From: Bufo bufo
Taxonomy: Eukaryota > Chordata > Amphibia > Anura > Bufonidae
Reading direction: 5' to 3'
NCBI RefSeq assembly: GCF_905171765.1
Contig: NC_053392.1
Coordinates: 345,294,995 to 345,358,994, forward strand
Length of the DNA: 64,000 bases
Numbering within the stretch: position 1 is the first letter of the stretch; each line of letters begins with the position of its first letter. The translations under genes and the position numbers were made by a program. Below, piece by piece: positions 55,071 through 64,000 of the stretch. The notes below the pieces were generated by a model that saw only the letters and a list, made by a program, of their open reading frames with translations, did no database searches and was not told where the DNA came from.

Positions 55071-55505
55071 AGAGGACCTTTCATGGGTACAGGCATTATG
55101 AAATAACTAGCAGGATATGTAGGGAATAGCGCAGGGAGGTAATATTGCTTACTAGTTTGTCTGGACGCCGCTCTGTTTGCCCCCCTGTGCCCCCCGCCTC
55201 GGTACAGGGAGGAGGAGACTGCCCTGTTCTCCCTGGCTATAGCGCGGTCCAATCACAGCTGGGAGTGTCACAGCCAGGGAGAAAAAAAGCTCACCTTCTC
55301 CCTGTGACGTTCTCCGCTGTGATTGGACCGCTCTACAGCCAGGGAGAACAGGGCAGTCTCCTCCTCCCTGTACCGAGGCGGGGGGCACAGCTCGCGAACA
55401 GAGCGGCGTCCAGACAAACTAGTAAGCAATATTACCTCCCTGTGCTATGCCCTACATATCCTGCTAATTATTTCATAATACCTGGACCCATGAAAGGTCC
55501 TCTTT
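55071..55505. mobile_element. TTAA-type palindromic MITE (AGAGGACCTTTCATGGG ends)
   Basis: Starts immediately after TTAA 55067-55070, which it shares with the previous element. Ends AGAGGACCTTTCATGGGT and ACCCATGAAAGGTCCTCT are inverted; arms hold CTAGTTTGTCTGGACGCCGC and CAGGGAGGAGGAGACTGCC with their inverses. The right TTAA has changed to TTTA. Confidence 0.8.
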
Positions 55506-55550
55506 TAGGGCTTGCTTTATTTGTCTTCGTTAACTGCTTATCTTTCTTAA

Positions 55551-56226
55551 AGAGAACCTTTTCATCAGGCTAGCTCTAGTCTAATTATTATCCTACCTTT
55601 ATAGGGCAGCCCCCATTGATGTCTTGGCACTTTTTTTTTTTCTACAGAACCCCCCGTTCTTCCGCTGTTGGCCCTGTATATTTTGGCGCCTTATATTATA
55701 TTGAGTCGACTGTTATACTAGGCGGAGACTCGTATTCTCGGTTATACTAGGCGGAGACTCGTATTCTCGGTTATACTCGGCGGAGACTCGTATTCTCGGT
55801 TATACTCGGCGGAGACTCGTATTCTCGGTTATACTAGGTGGAGACTCGTATTTTCCCTGGGAGTGGTTATCTTCTCCCTGGCTGTGAGCGCATCCAATCA
55901 GAGCGCCCCGCTCTTAGCCAGGGAGAATGAGCTCAAGGATGTCTACACGCTCAAGTTCTCGCAATAGCTTGAGCTCATTCTGCCTGGCTAAGAGCGGGGC
56001 GCTCTGATTGGATGTGCTCACAGCCAGGGAGAAGATAACTACTCCCAGGGAAAATACAAGTCTCCGCCTAGTATAACCGAGAATACGAGTCTCTGCCTAG
56101 TATAACCGAGAATACGAGTCTCCGCCTAGTATAACCGAGAATACGAGTCTCTGCCTAGTATAACCGAGAATACGAGTCTCCGCCTAGTATAACCGAGTCG
56201 ACTCATTTATAATATAAGGCGCCATG
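55551..56226. mobile_element. TTAA-type element with mirror-image minisatellite arms
   Basis: TTAA at 55547-55550; the right tip is missing beyond GGCGCCATG. Five 29-bp units TTATACTAGGCGGAGACTCG... occupy 55713-55857, and five inverted units occupy about 56045-56190. The centre (near 55950) is a palindrome on AGAGCGGGGCGCTCTGATTGG. The simple relative at 23763-24249 has one such unit per arm (GGCGGGGACTTG). Confidence 0.85.
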
Positions 56227-56493
56227 TTAATAATATATATGGTGCATCAAATGGGCACACCTCTCATTTTAGCGCATTGCTGGATGTCCATGCACCAGAA
56301 ACGGAATATTTCAAGTGTGATTTGCACTAGTTTTCTGCCGTAAACCATGGTAAATTACTTGGTCCATGCAGGCAGTAGAGAACACTATTCTATGCAGAGC
56401 CATCTTTCAAAAAATGTACTGCATGTTATACACTTTTTAACATGGGAACAAGGACGAAGGAAGGCTGAAACATGATGTAAACAGAGTCCACAT

Positions 56494-57110
56494 GTGTCGG
56501 ATTTTCTGAATATTAAGGGGAATTCACACTACCGTATTTTTTTGTCCGCATCCGATCCACATTTTTTGTGGATCAGATGCGGACCCATAAATTTCAATAG
56601 GGCCACAAAATATGCGGAATTCACAGTGTGCTGTCCACATCTGTATATCCGTTTTTCGGACAAAAATAGGCATGTTTTACACATGCAGAAGGTACGAGAC
56701 ATGCAGAAGGTGAAAATGCAGGATATACACGGCCAGTATCTGTGTTTTGTCGCCAGTATTCGTGTGGCCCTCCTTACTAAAATCAACAGACTGATCACAC
56801 AGCGTTGGGGTTCATGCACACGAACGTATTTTCTTTCCGTGTCCGCTCCTTTTTTTTTTTTTGCAGACCGTATGCGGAACCATTCACTTTAATGGGTCCG
56901 CAAAAAAAAAAAAACTGAAGTTACTCCGCGTATTTCCGTTCCTCAAAAAAAATAGAACATGTCCTATTACTGTCCGCATTACGGACAAGGATAGTACTGT
57001 TCTATAAAGGGTCAGCTGTTCCGTTCCGCAAAATACGGAATGCACGCGGATGTCATCCGTATTTTTTGCGGACTGCAAAATACATACGGTCGTGTGCAGG
57101 AGCACTTGTG
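56494..57110. mobile_element. Two worn MITEs of the TCACAC/CATGCACACG type
   Basis: 56515-56650 opens AAGGGGAATTCACACTACCG. 56810-57100 opens GGTTCATGCACACGAACG and closes ACGGTCGTGTGCAGGAGC, with CCGCATTACGGACAAGGAT inside, similar to 44347-44635. Confidence 0.55.
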
Positions 57111-57595
57111 CAAATTTGCCTCAGTGATTTTTCCATCAAAAACTGAAATAGTCAGAAAATGACATTGGTTTTAAATTCTGCACCTATAGATTTTGCTGCA
57201 GGTCGACAGGCAATCTGCAGAATTCTCACCACTAGATTGCAGATTTCGTTCCACTGCATTTCACTTTCCACATGGCAGAAGTCTGCAGTGTGTGGATGAA
57301 ATTTGTATAATCTAATCCACGTGCCTGGTACTGTCATTTACTACAGACTGTACCTTTGCAAGTCTTGACAGAAAATGTGGGTGACCATTTCCATGTGTGG
57401 TGGCACCAATTTTTAATATGCAGTGAGGTCTATACAGTACATGGACCTGGTGAGCACTGGATACATATACGGGCGCTGGCCATGTGCACTCCGTGCTGCA
57501 GGTGCGGACCCATTGACTTGAATGTGGCCAAAGATAGGACATGTCCTGTCTTTTGCGGAGTGGTGGCATGGACCCAAAAGCCCACCGAAACACTG

Positions 57596-58087
57596 AGGGT
57601 ACTTTCACACTTGCGGCAGAAGATTTTGGCAGGCAGCTCCGTCGCGGGAACTGCCCGCCGGATCTGTCAAAACGTATGCAAACTGATGGCATTTGTCAGA
57701 CGGATCAGGATCCTGATCCGTAAGACAAATGCATTGAGGTGCTGGATCCGTCTCCCCGGTGTCATCTGAAAAAACGGATCCGGCCTTTATTTTTTTTCAC
57801 ATTTTTTTTGTGGTCTGAGCATGCCAGATCCGTTTTGCCGGAACTCTCAGGGCCGGATCCGGCATTAATGCATTTCAATGGGAAAAAATGCCGGAATTTT
57901 GGAAGGAGCATGCTGCGGTATTATCTCCGTCCTAAAAAGACTGAACTGAAGACATCCTGATGCATCCTGAACAGATTACTCTCCATTCAGAATGCATTAG
58001 GATAAAACTGATCAGTTCTTTTCTGGTATTGAGCCCCTAGGACGGAACTCTATGCTGGAAATGAAAACCGCTAGTGTGAAAGTACCC
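57596..58087. mobile_element. MITE (GGGTACTTTCACAC ends) nested in another MITE
   Basis: GGGTACTTTCACACTTGCGG and CTAGTGTGAAAGTACCC are inverted; right flank TAA, left flank TGA. CGGATCC words recur. It interrupts a MITE at about 57466-58270 (GGACCCATTGACTTGAATG and GGACCCATTCCAGTCAATGGG). Confidence 0.65.
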
Positions 58088-58350
58088 TAAGAATTGCTTC
58101 TCTGGGCTTTCGGGTCCATGCCTCCACACCGCAAAAGATAAGACATGTCCTATCCATATCTTGCAGATCGCGGACCCATTCCAGTCAATGGGTCTGCATC
58201 CGCAGCTCGGAGGGCACACTGTCGGTGCCTGTACATTGCAGACCTCTATTTGCGGTCCACAGCGCGGGCTAACCTGCGACACCAATTGTCTATAAATCAT
58301 GGCAACAGTTTTTTTTTCTGCCTTTAATGTTTCTCCTTTTTCTCTAACAG

Positions 58351-58442
58351 TTAATTTACAACAGTTTTGCTCAGTACCTAGTGGATGAGAAAGGTTACAA
58401 GGAAGATTTGCTATCCGTTACATCTGAAGAATGGGATTTCTG
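58351..58442 (+). CDS. nt5dc1: nt5dc1 exon 2
   Basis: Preceded by a pyrimidine-rich TTTCTCTAACAG acceptor. Encodes residues 32-61 plus two bases of Cys62, reading LIYNSFAQYLVDEKGYKEDL and then SVTSEEWDF. It continues exon 1 in phase 0 and ends at TG/GTAATC. This part belongs to the helical cap-side region after HAD motif I. Alignment with known vertebrate NT5DC1 is gap-free by eye. Confidence 0.93.
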
Positions 58443-58881
58443 GTAATCCTCTTTAGTTATGATAACCAAATTGAAATATATTGTGTTAATATGCTTTTTT
58501 TGCTGTGCTACTTCTTACATTTCTTATTTTAATGTCATTTTGATGTCAATAACTGCAGCCGTACATGTGTGGCTGTCTGAGCCTGCTGAAGTCTCTGATA
58601 TCTGTCACAGGTATATTCCAAAGCAGGCCTGCAGGTGGCAGCACTGCATTGGAATATACTGAATCTTCTATTTCAGTAATGGATCAAATTCCATTACTAA
58701 ATATAAATAGCAATCTAATGATTACTTGTTATAGTTGCCTAGGGTGACTTAAAAATGTAAAAAAAAAAAAAAGTTTTTAAAAATATACAAATTGAAATTA
58801 CACCCCTTTCCCCAAACTAAAAATAAATAATCAAAAAAATAAACATCATAGGCATCACCGCATCTGAAAACTATCTATTAA

Positions 58882-59119
58882 AGGGGTTCTCCGGGCTCTC
58901 CTATATTAGGTCATCAATGTCAGATCGGCAGGGGTCCGGCACCCGGCACATGCCGTCTCCTATCTCTCTTCCTGCTGCTGCTATGTCTATGGCAAAGTGG
59001 CGGTGAGCAGGAAGAGACATGGGAGACAGCATGTCTCCTCATGCAGCTGATTGGACCCCCACCAATCTGATATTGATGACCTATCCTGAGGAGAGTTCAT
59101 CAATGTAGGAGAGCCCCCT
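58882..59119. mobile_element. TTAA-type MITE in nt5dc1 intron 2
   Basis: TTAA at 58878-58881 and 59120-59123; ends AGGGGTTCTCCGGGCTCTCC and GGAGAGCCCCCT are inverted. Shares GGTCATCAATGTCAGATCGG with its relatives. Confidence 0.75.
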
Positions 59120-59159
59120 TTAAAATGTACAAATATTTATCCAATATGGCGAACGGTGT

Positions 59160-59375
59160 AATGGAAAAAAATCAAAATGGCCAATTTGCTATTTTTTTTC
59201 ATGACTTCACCTCCTAAAAAAATGTAACAAAATGTAATGAAAAATGACGAGACGAGAAAAATACTCAGAATGGCTTCAGTAAGTGAAAGCATACATAAAG
59301 TGACACATGTCAGATTTGCAAAATTAGCCTTGGTCAGGAATGTGAAAACTGTCTGTTTCTGGAAGGGGTTAAGGT
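59160..59375. repeat. Fragment of the T-rich TTAACC element, reverse orientation
   Basis: CAGATTTGCAAAATTAGCC, AAGTGACACATG and the end GGAAGGGGTTAAG match, inverted, the start of the element at 8680. Confidence 0.5.
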
Positions 59376-59637
59376 CTGTTCTTAAAAGACGTTTGACTGT
59401 TTTCCTCCAGAGTATGATTTTCATTTTATTATTTCTCTATGGAAAAAAGTCAAGCAGCCAAATGTCTTTTGTAGCCTTAGCTTAAATCTACAAAATAAAA
59501 TACATAAAATTCAAATACAAGTTAAAAGAAAAATAATTCTGCTGACTCAAACTGTCAAATTGAGTGTGTGGGCTAAAGTAACGGAAGGTAGGCTTCATCC
59601 ATAGTTTCATAACACATTTTTCTGTTGATTGTTTTAG

Positions 59638-59709
59638 CTTCAAAGGCTTGATGCTGGATTTGGAAGAAGGAAACTTTCTTAAACTTGCTGCAGATGGAAC
59701 TATTCTCAG
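59638..59709 (+). CDS. nt5dc1: nt5dc1 exon 3
   Basis: 72 bp after a GATTGTTTTAG acceptor. The first base completes Cys62, then residues 63-85 read FKGLMLDLEEGNFLKLAADG and TIL; the last two bases AG begin Arg86. The donor is GTATCC, weaker than the others. KGLxLDLExGNFLKLA is a hallmark of this family. Confidence 0.93.
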
Positions 59710-59904
59710 GTATCCTCCATGTGACTAGCTTGTCGTCCTTTAAGACAATTTCAAGAATTTCAGTTTTGGACCAGTTGCCTGTTTAGTGAGCCATCACCCC
59801 CATAAATTGCAGCCGTTTCCCTGGACAAACCAGTATGATCATGTAAACAACAAACGTAGTCCCTTCCGTGCACGGTAACGCGGAGGGTGGGTTGTAAATC
59901 CAAT

Positions 59905-60190
59905 TAAAAGAAAATTCCAGCACTGCTAAAGGATTCCAATAAAAATCTCTTCTTTTTTTGAATACAATAAAATCCATTGCCAACATTAAACCAGTCAGCC
60001 AGGCTTTGCTTACACGTTTCGGGTGATTAAGCTTTACTCATGGGTGCCTGATACGATTAAGGATTAATCATCCGAAATGCTTAAGTGAAGCTTGGCTGAC
60101 TGCTTTCATGTTGGCAATGGATTTTATCTGTATTCAATAAAGAAGAAGTTTTTTTAATGGAATCCTTTACCCGTGCTGGAATTTTCTTAC
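59905..60190. repeat. Inverted pair resembling PLE terminal repeats
   Basis: The minus strand from about 60060 and the plus strand from about 60050 both read through a CCGAAA box, then GGCTGACTG, ATGTTGGCAATGGATTTTAT, an AATAAA-like signal and GTGCTGGAATTTTCTT. The CCGAAACGTGTA on the minus copy has the form of a hammerhead 3' core plus cleavage triplet; the 5' core is worn in both. Likely a head-to-head pair of PLE terminal repeats. Confidence 0.5.
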
Positions 60191-60676
60191 AATATGATAA
60201 TGTAGACTGCAATATTTTTAAGGCGCTCTTGGCGTATGAGTTAAAGCGACCGTTGGACTCAATAACTAGGATGAATTTGCGAGACTCTAGAGCCAAAGGG
60301 CCTAATTTATCATAAATATACGCCAATTTTCTGCTTGTTTGCAACTTTTTTCAACACCACTTGCGTAGATGTCAGATATTGTGCTTAATTTATGAGGACG
60401 CGCGTGCCTTGTCATAAATTAGGCCCAGCCTCTGGCAGTGCCCCTGGTTATCATAGCCTGGCATACTCTAGCAGTTTACGGAAGAGGAATACAATACCAC
60501 TGAAGTACTTTATTCAAGTTAGTGTGTGAGTCAATGTCCGCATCTTGCGGATCCCCATCGGTTACAATTTGTAGGGTTACAACATTCGAAAAGCGTCTAG
60601 ATATAGGCTGCTCTTCTGCCATCATGAATGTAGGATAAATGTACATTACCTTTTTTTTTTCAAATTCTCTTAACAG

Positions 60677-60786
60677 GGCGTGTCATGGTACCAAAGCAAT
60701 GACTGCTGAAATGATTGAAGAGGTGTATGGTGAAAAAAGGGAGTGGAAACATTTTAAAGCAATTAATGGAACATATGCACGATCAG
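60677..60786 (+). CDS. nt5dc1: nt5dc1 exon 4
   Basis: 110 bp after CTCTTAACAG. Completes Arg86 and encodes residues 87-122, beginning ACHGTKAMTAEMIEEVYGEK and including EWKHF, then ends CGATCAG/GTACGA after one base of codon 123. HGTK and EWKHF are conserved in NT5DC1. The remaining catalytic motifs and C-terminus lie downstream of the window. Confidence 0.93.
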
Positions 60787-61269
60787 GTACGACATGACCA
60801 CATGATCAGCTTTAATCAGAATTTTTATATTTTTCACAGTAGATGGCGCTAAAGTCACTCTTTTTTCCAAAGCCGTTGTGAATAAGTCAGTTTCTGGAAA
60901 CTGCTACCACAGTATGTCTGTAGTTTCAGGATAACACATGTATTGTTAGGAACAGATTAGAATTATTTCTTTCAGCGTGAACCTGAACTATTTTATTTCC
61001 TCATGTTAGTAGTGTCATTGTTTCCTTTTATTGTAACACTTTTCATGTTAGGTCATGTTATTAGCTTATGCTTCCCCGATATAACTACAGTTTATATACA
61101 GTATCTCACAAAAGTGAGTACACACCTCACATTTTTGTAAATATTTTATTATATCTTTTCATGGGACAACACTGAAGATATGACACTTTGATACAATGTA
61201 AAGTAGTCAGTATACAGCTTGTATAACAGTGTAAATGTGGTGTGCCCTCAAAATAACTCAACACACAAC

Positions 61270-62352
61270 TAGCGTTGTTGCAGGTATCGAAATATATATA
61301 CTAAATATATATTTTTGTCCCGTTATCGGTTCGGTACCGGGATTTGCCTTTTATCTATACTAGGCTGCGCTACTGTTCCCTCAGCAGCACAGGGGAGAAG
61401 GAGTCACTCTCTCCCTCCCCCTGTGCCGCCGCTGCCAATGAGGAGAGGGGCCGAGGAGGGGAGGGGCTGTGGCCACTGCTCCACCAATGATAATTAACGT
61501 CTAATACAGATACAGGAGGCGGGTGCGGCGGCAGAATCACATAGCCGACACCCGACCTCTGACAGGGCGCTGCGATCAGCGGCAGTTAATCACTCAGAGG
61601 CAGGGTGCCGGCTATGTGATTTTGCTACCGCACCCGCCTCCTGTCTCTGTATTAGACGTTAATTATCATTGGTGAAACCCCCCCCCCCCCAGTATTAAAA
61701 TCAGTGGCCACAGGGTCCCCTCCCCTCCTCTTCATTGGTGGTGCAGAGGCAGTTGTGATCGGAGCCCCAGCAGTGTAATAATGGGGCTCCGATTGGTTAC
61801 CAAGGCTGCCAGGACGCTACTGAAGCCCTGGCTGCCATGGTCCGCTCCCTGCTGCTGTGTGTACTATGCACAGGGCTGCAGGGACAGTGTGAAGTCCTAT
61901 TCACCCAGATAGAGCTCTATTAGGGTGAATAGGACAAGGGATTAAAAGATCCCAGGTTCTAGCCCCTAAGGGGAGAAATGGTTATTAAATAAAAAGTAAA
62001 AAAAAAAACACCAAAATATAAAGAATAAATCACCCAATTTTCCATATAAAATATATAAACAATAAATAAACATATCACATATTGCCATGTCCGAAAAGTC
62101 CAAACTATTAAAATAAAAATAAAAATCTCCTATGCGGTGAACGCCGTAACAGAAAAAATAAAAACTGCGTGATTCGCCATTGTCCCCCCAAAAAATAGGA
62201 TAGGACTGTTCGATTATGGGCCGGACGTTCCATAAAATGCGGAATGCACGCGGCTTTTTTTGGTATTTTTTTTTTTTTCGTGGTATCGAGTATCGCAATA
62301 CTTTTTTATGGTTTCGAAACCGAATCAAAATTTTGGTATCGCAACAACCCTA
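61270..62352. mobile_element. hAT-type element inside the Tc1 terminal repeat
   Basis: CACACAAC at 61262-61269 and 62353-62360 is an exact 8-bp duplication; ends TAGCGTTGTTGC and GCAACAACCCTA are inverted, with GGTATCG near both. Contains a palindrome on ACAGGAGGCGGGTGCGG (61510-61680) and no transposase. Confidence 0.9.
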
Positions 62353-62609
62353 CACACAACCATTAATGTCTAAACTGCTGGCAACAAAAGAGAATACACC
62401 CCTAAGAGAGATTGCCAAATTGTGCCCAAAGTGTCAATATTTTGTGTGGCCACCATTATTTTCCAGCACTGCCTTAACTCTCTTGGGCATGGAGTTCGCT
62501 ACAGCTTTACAGGCTGCCACTGGAATCCTCTTCACTCCTCCATGATGATATCATGGAGCTGGTGGATGTTAGAGACCTTGCGCTCCTCCACCTTCCATTT
62601 GAGGGTGCC

Positions 62610-63355
62610 TCACAGATGCTCAATAGGGTTTAGGTCTGGAGACATGCTTGGCCAGTCCAGCACCTTTACCCTCAGTTTCTTTAGCAAGGCAGTGGTCGTC
62701 TTGGAGGTGTGTTTGGGGTCGTTATCATGTTGGAATACTGCCCTGCGGCCCAGTTTCCGAAGGGAGGGGACCATGCCCTGCTTCAGTATGTTACAGTACA
62801 TGTTGGCTTTCATGGTTCCCTCAATGAACTGTAGCTCCCCACAGCCAGCAGCACTCATGCAGCCCCAAACCATGACACTCCCACCACCATGCTTGACGGT
62901 AGGCAAGACACACTTGTCTTTGTACTCCTCACCTGGTTGCCGCCACAGACGCGTGACACCATCTGAACCAAATAAGCTTATCTTGGTCTCATCAGACCAC
63001 AGGGCATGGTACCAGTAATCCATGTCCTTAGTCCGCTTGTCTTCAGCAAACTGTGGGCTTTCTTGTGCATCTTTTTTAAAAGAGGCTTCCTTCTGGGATG
63101 ACAATTTAATGCAGAGTGCGCTGTATGGTCTAAGCACTGACACACCCCTTTAACCTCTGCAGCAATTCTGACAGCATCCATACGTCTATTTTGAACAGAC
63201 AACCTCTGGATATGACGCTGCGCACGTGCACTAAACTTCTTTGGTTGACCATGGCGAGTCCTGTTCTGAGTGAAAACCCATCTTGTTAAACCGCTGTATG
63301 GTCTTGGCCACTGTGCTGCAGCTCAGTTTCAGGGTGTTGGCAATCTTCTTATAGC
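62610..63355 (-). pseudogene. Tc1 transposase, frameshifted and interrupted
   Basis: The DDE domain is readable from 63143 to 62610: LWSDETKISLFG (first Asp), VMVWGCMSAAG, VFQHDNDPKHTSK (second Asp), [12 protein letters not shown] (Glu); sequence past the Glu shifts frame. The N-terminal DNA-binding part (63355-63144) has stops and frame changes and is cut by the small hAT MITE at 63362-63495, in the word KKIANTL. Non-functional. Confidence 0.88.
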
Positions 63356-63361
63356 CTAGGC

Positions 63362-63495
63362 CAGGGATGCCCAACCTGTGGCCCTCCAGCTGTTGCAAAA
63401 CTATTACATCCTATCATGCTCGGCTGTAGGCTTTCTGGGCATACTGGGAGTTGTAGTTTTGCAACAGCTGGAGGATCGCAGGTTGGGCATCCCTG
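63362..63495. mobile_element. Small hAT-type MITE (134 bp)
   Basis: GCCTAGGC at 63354-63361 and 63496-63503 is the 8-bp duplication; ends CAGGGATGCCCAACCTG and CAGGTTGGGCATCCCTG are inverted (one inner change), with CTCCAGCTGTTGCAAAACTA and its inverse inside. Confidence 0.9.
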
Positions 63496-63778
63496 GCCTA
63501 GGCCATCATTATGTAGAGCAACAATTTTTTAATTTTTTTTCAGATCCTCAGAGAGTCTTTGCCATTAGGTGCCGTGATGAACTTCCAGAGACCAGTAGGA
63601 GAGAGTGTGAGAGCGATAACTCCAATTTTAACACACCTTCTCCCCATTCACACCTGAGACCTTGTAACACTAACGAGTCACATGACACAAGGGAGGGAAA
63701 ATGGCTAATTGGGCACAATTTGGCCATTTTCACTTAAGGGTGTACTCACTTTTGTTGCCAGTGGTTTAGACATTAATG

Positions 63779-64000
63779 ACAGTAGGATATGCCCCCATTG
63801 TCTTTTAGGTGTGGGTCCCAGCATATAAAGAACGAAGCCCTGAAAGTGAAGAAGGGCGCACTGCGCATGCGCCGCCTTCCTCCATTCATTTTCTACGGGG
63901 CCGGCGAAAATAGCCGAGCACTGGCTCGGCTATTTCCGTCGAGCCCATAGAAGTGAGTGGGAGCGATGGCCGGTCATGCGTGGTACGCTCCCATTCACTT
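63779..64000. mobile_element. Partial TTAA-type MITE (GATATGCCCCCATTG family)
   Basis: AGGATATGCCCCCATTGTC and the following GTGGGTCCCAGC match the inner arm of 54777-55066. It continues beyond the window. Confidence 0.6.

Larger units (their letters stand above)
61099..63778 (-). mobile_element. Tc1/mariner element, interrupted by two hAT elements, right tip lost
   Basis: TA at 61097-61098, then CAGTATCTCACAAAAGTGAG. The inner repeat TTAATGTCTAAACTGCTGGC (after 62360) is answered by CCAGTGGTTTAGACATTAATG at the right. The outermost right repeat is missing where a TTAA-type MITE (GATATGCCCCCATTGTC) begins near 63779. Insertions: hAT 61270-62352 and hAT 63362-63495. Confidence 0.9.

Noticed and set aside
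1..64000. Endogenous retrovirus or LTR retrotransposon with gag/pol
   Set aside because: No protease, RNase H or integrase motifs were found; every RT signature present is of the PLE or CR1 type.

Overview
The window is vertebrate nuclear DNA, almost certainly from a frog or toad with a large, transposon-rich genome. Two host genes can be read, arranged head to head. On the minus strand at 21741-22135 lies the first coding exon of an FRK-type Src-family tyrosine kinase (acylation-type N-terminus plus SH3 domain). On the plus strand lie four exons of nt5dc1 (50909-51001, 58351-58442, 59638-59709, 60677-60786). FRK and NT5DC1 are divergent neighbours in other vertebrates (established knowledge), so the order here supports both calls. 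Everything left of about 21.7 kb is then FRK intron 1, 22.2-50.9 kb is the intergenic region, and the rest is nt5dc1 introns. No bacterial feature, RNA gene or CRISPR array is supported.

Nearly all remaining sequence is mobile DNA, much of it nested. Recognised classes are: (1) Penelope-like retroelements (PLE): a rearranged fragment at 1-1557, and a 4.1-kb insertion at 29602-33733 with 1.2-kb inverted terminal repeats, an open RT/GIY-YIG frame, hammerhead-ribozyme sequences and a 13-bp target duplication; (2) a 5'-truncated CR1-type LINE with an open 632-codon RT frame (40006-41904) and two L2-type tails; (3) four Tc1/mariner elements, all with broken transposases; (4) hAT-type elements with 8-bp target duplications, several matched exactly; (5) a large set of MITEs with 3-bp, mostly TAA/TTA, duplications (PIF/Harbinger-like by that criterion), whose ends read like CTCATGCACACG or CCCTTTCACACGGGCG; (6) MITEs flanked by TTAA (piggyBac- or Kolobok-like by that criterion).

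Layout: 0-4 kb PLE relics and unrecognised DNA; 4-14 kb L2 tail, MITEs and a 2.7-kb nested element; 14-19 kb two hAT MITEs and two Tc1 elements; 19.1-19.9 kb a striking near-perfect palindrome; 20.5-21.7 kb MITEs; then the FRK exon; 22.9-29.3 kb MITE clusters; 29.6-33.7 kb PLE; 33.8-39.5 kb Harbinger-like and TTAA elements; 39.5-43.4 kb a composite holding the CR1; 43.8-50.6 kb MITEs and a hAT element carrying a G-rich minisatellite; 50.6-51.3 kb the nt5dc1 promoter and exon 1; 52.1-56.2 kb a split Tc1 and a TTAA element with mirror-image minisatellites; 56.5-64 kb the remaining exons with MITEs and a Tc1 interrupted by two hAT elements.

The two host genes have no visible operational link beyond shared synteny. 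The most unusual material is structural: the MITE-centred palindrome, the ribozyme-bearing inverted PLE, the mirror minisatellites, and repeated cases of elements joined end to end through one shared target site. Class names given to non-autonomous elements rest on target-site length and terminal sequence read by eye, not on a database match.
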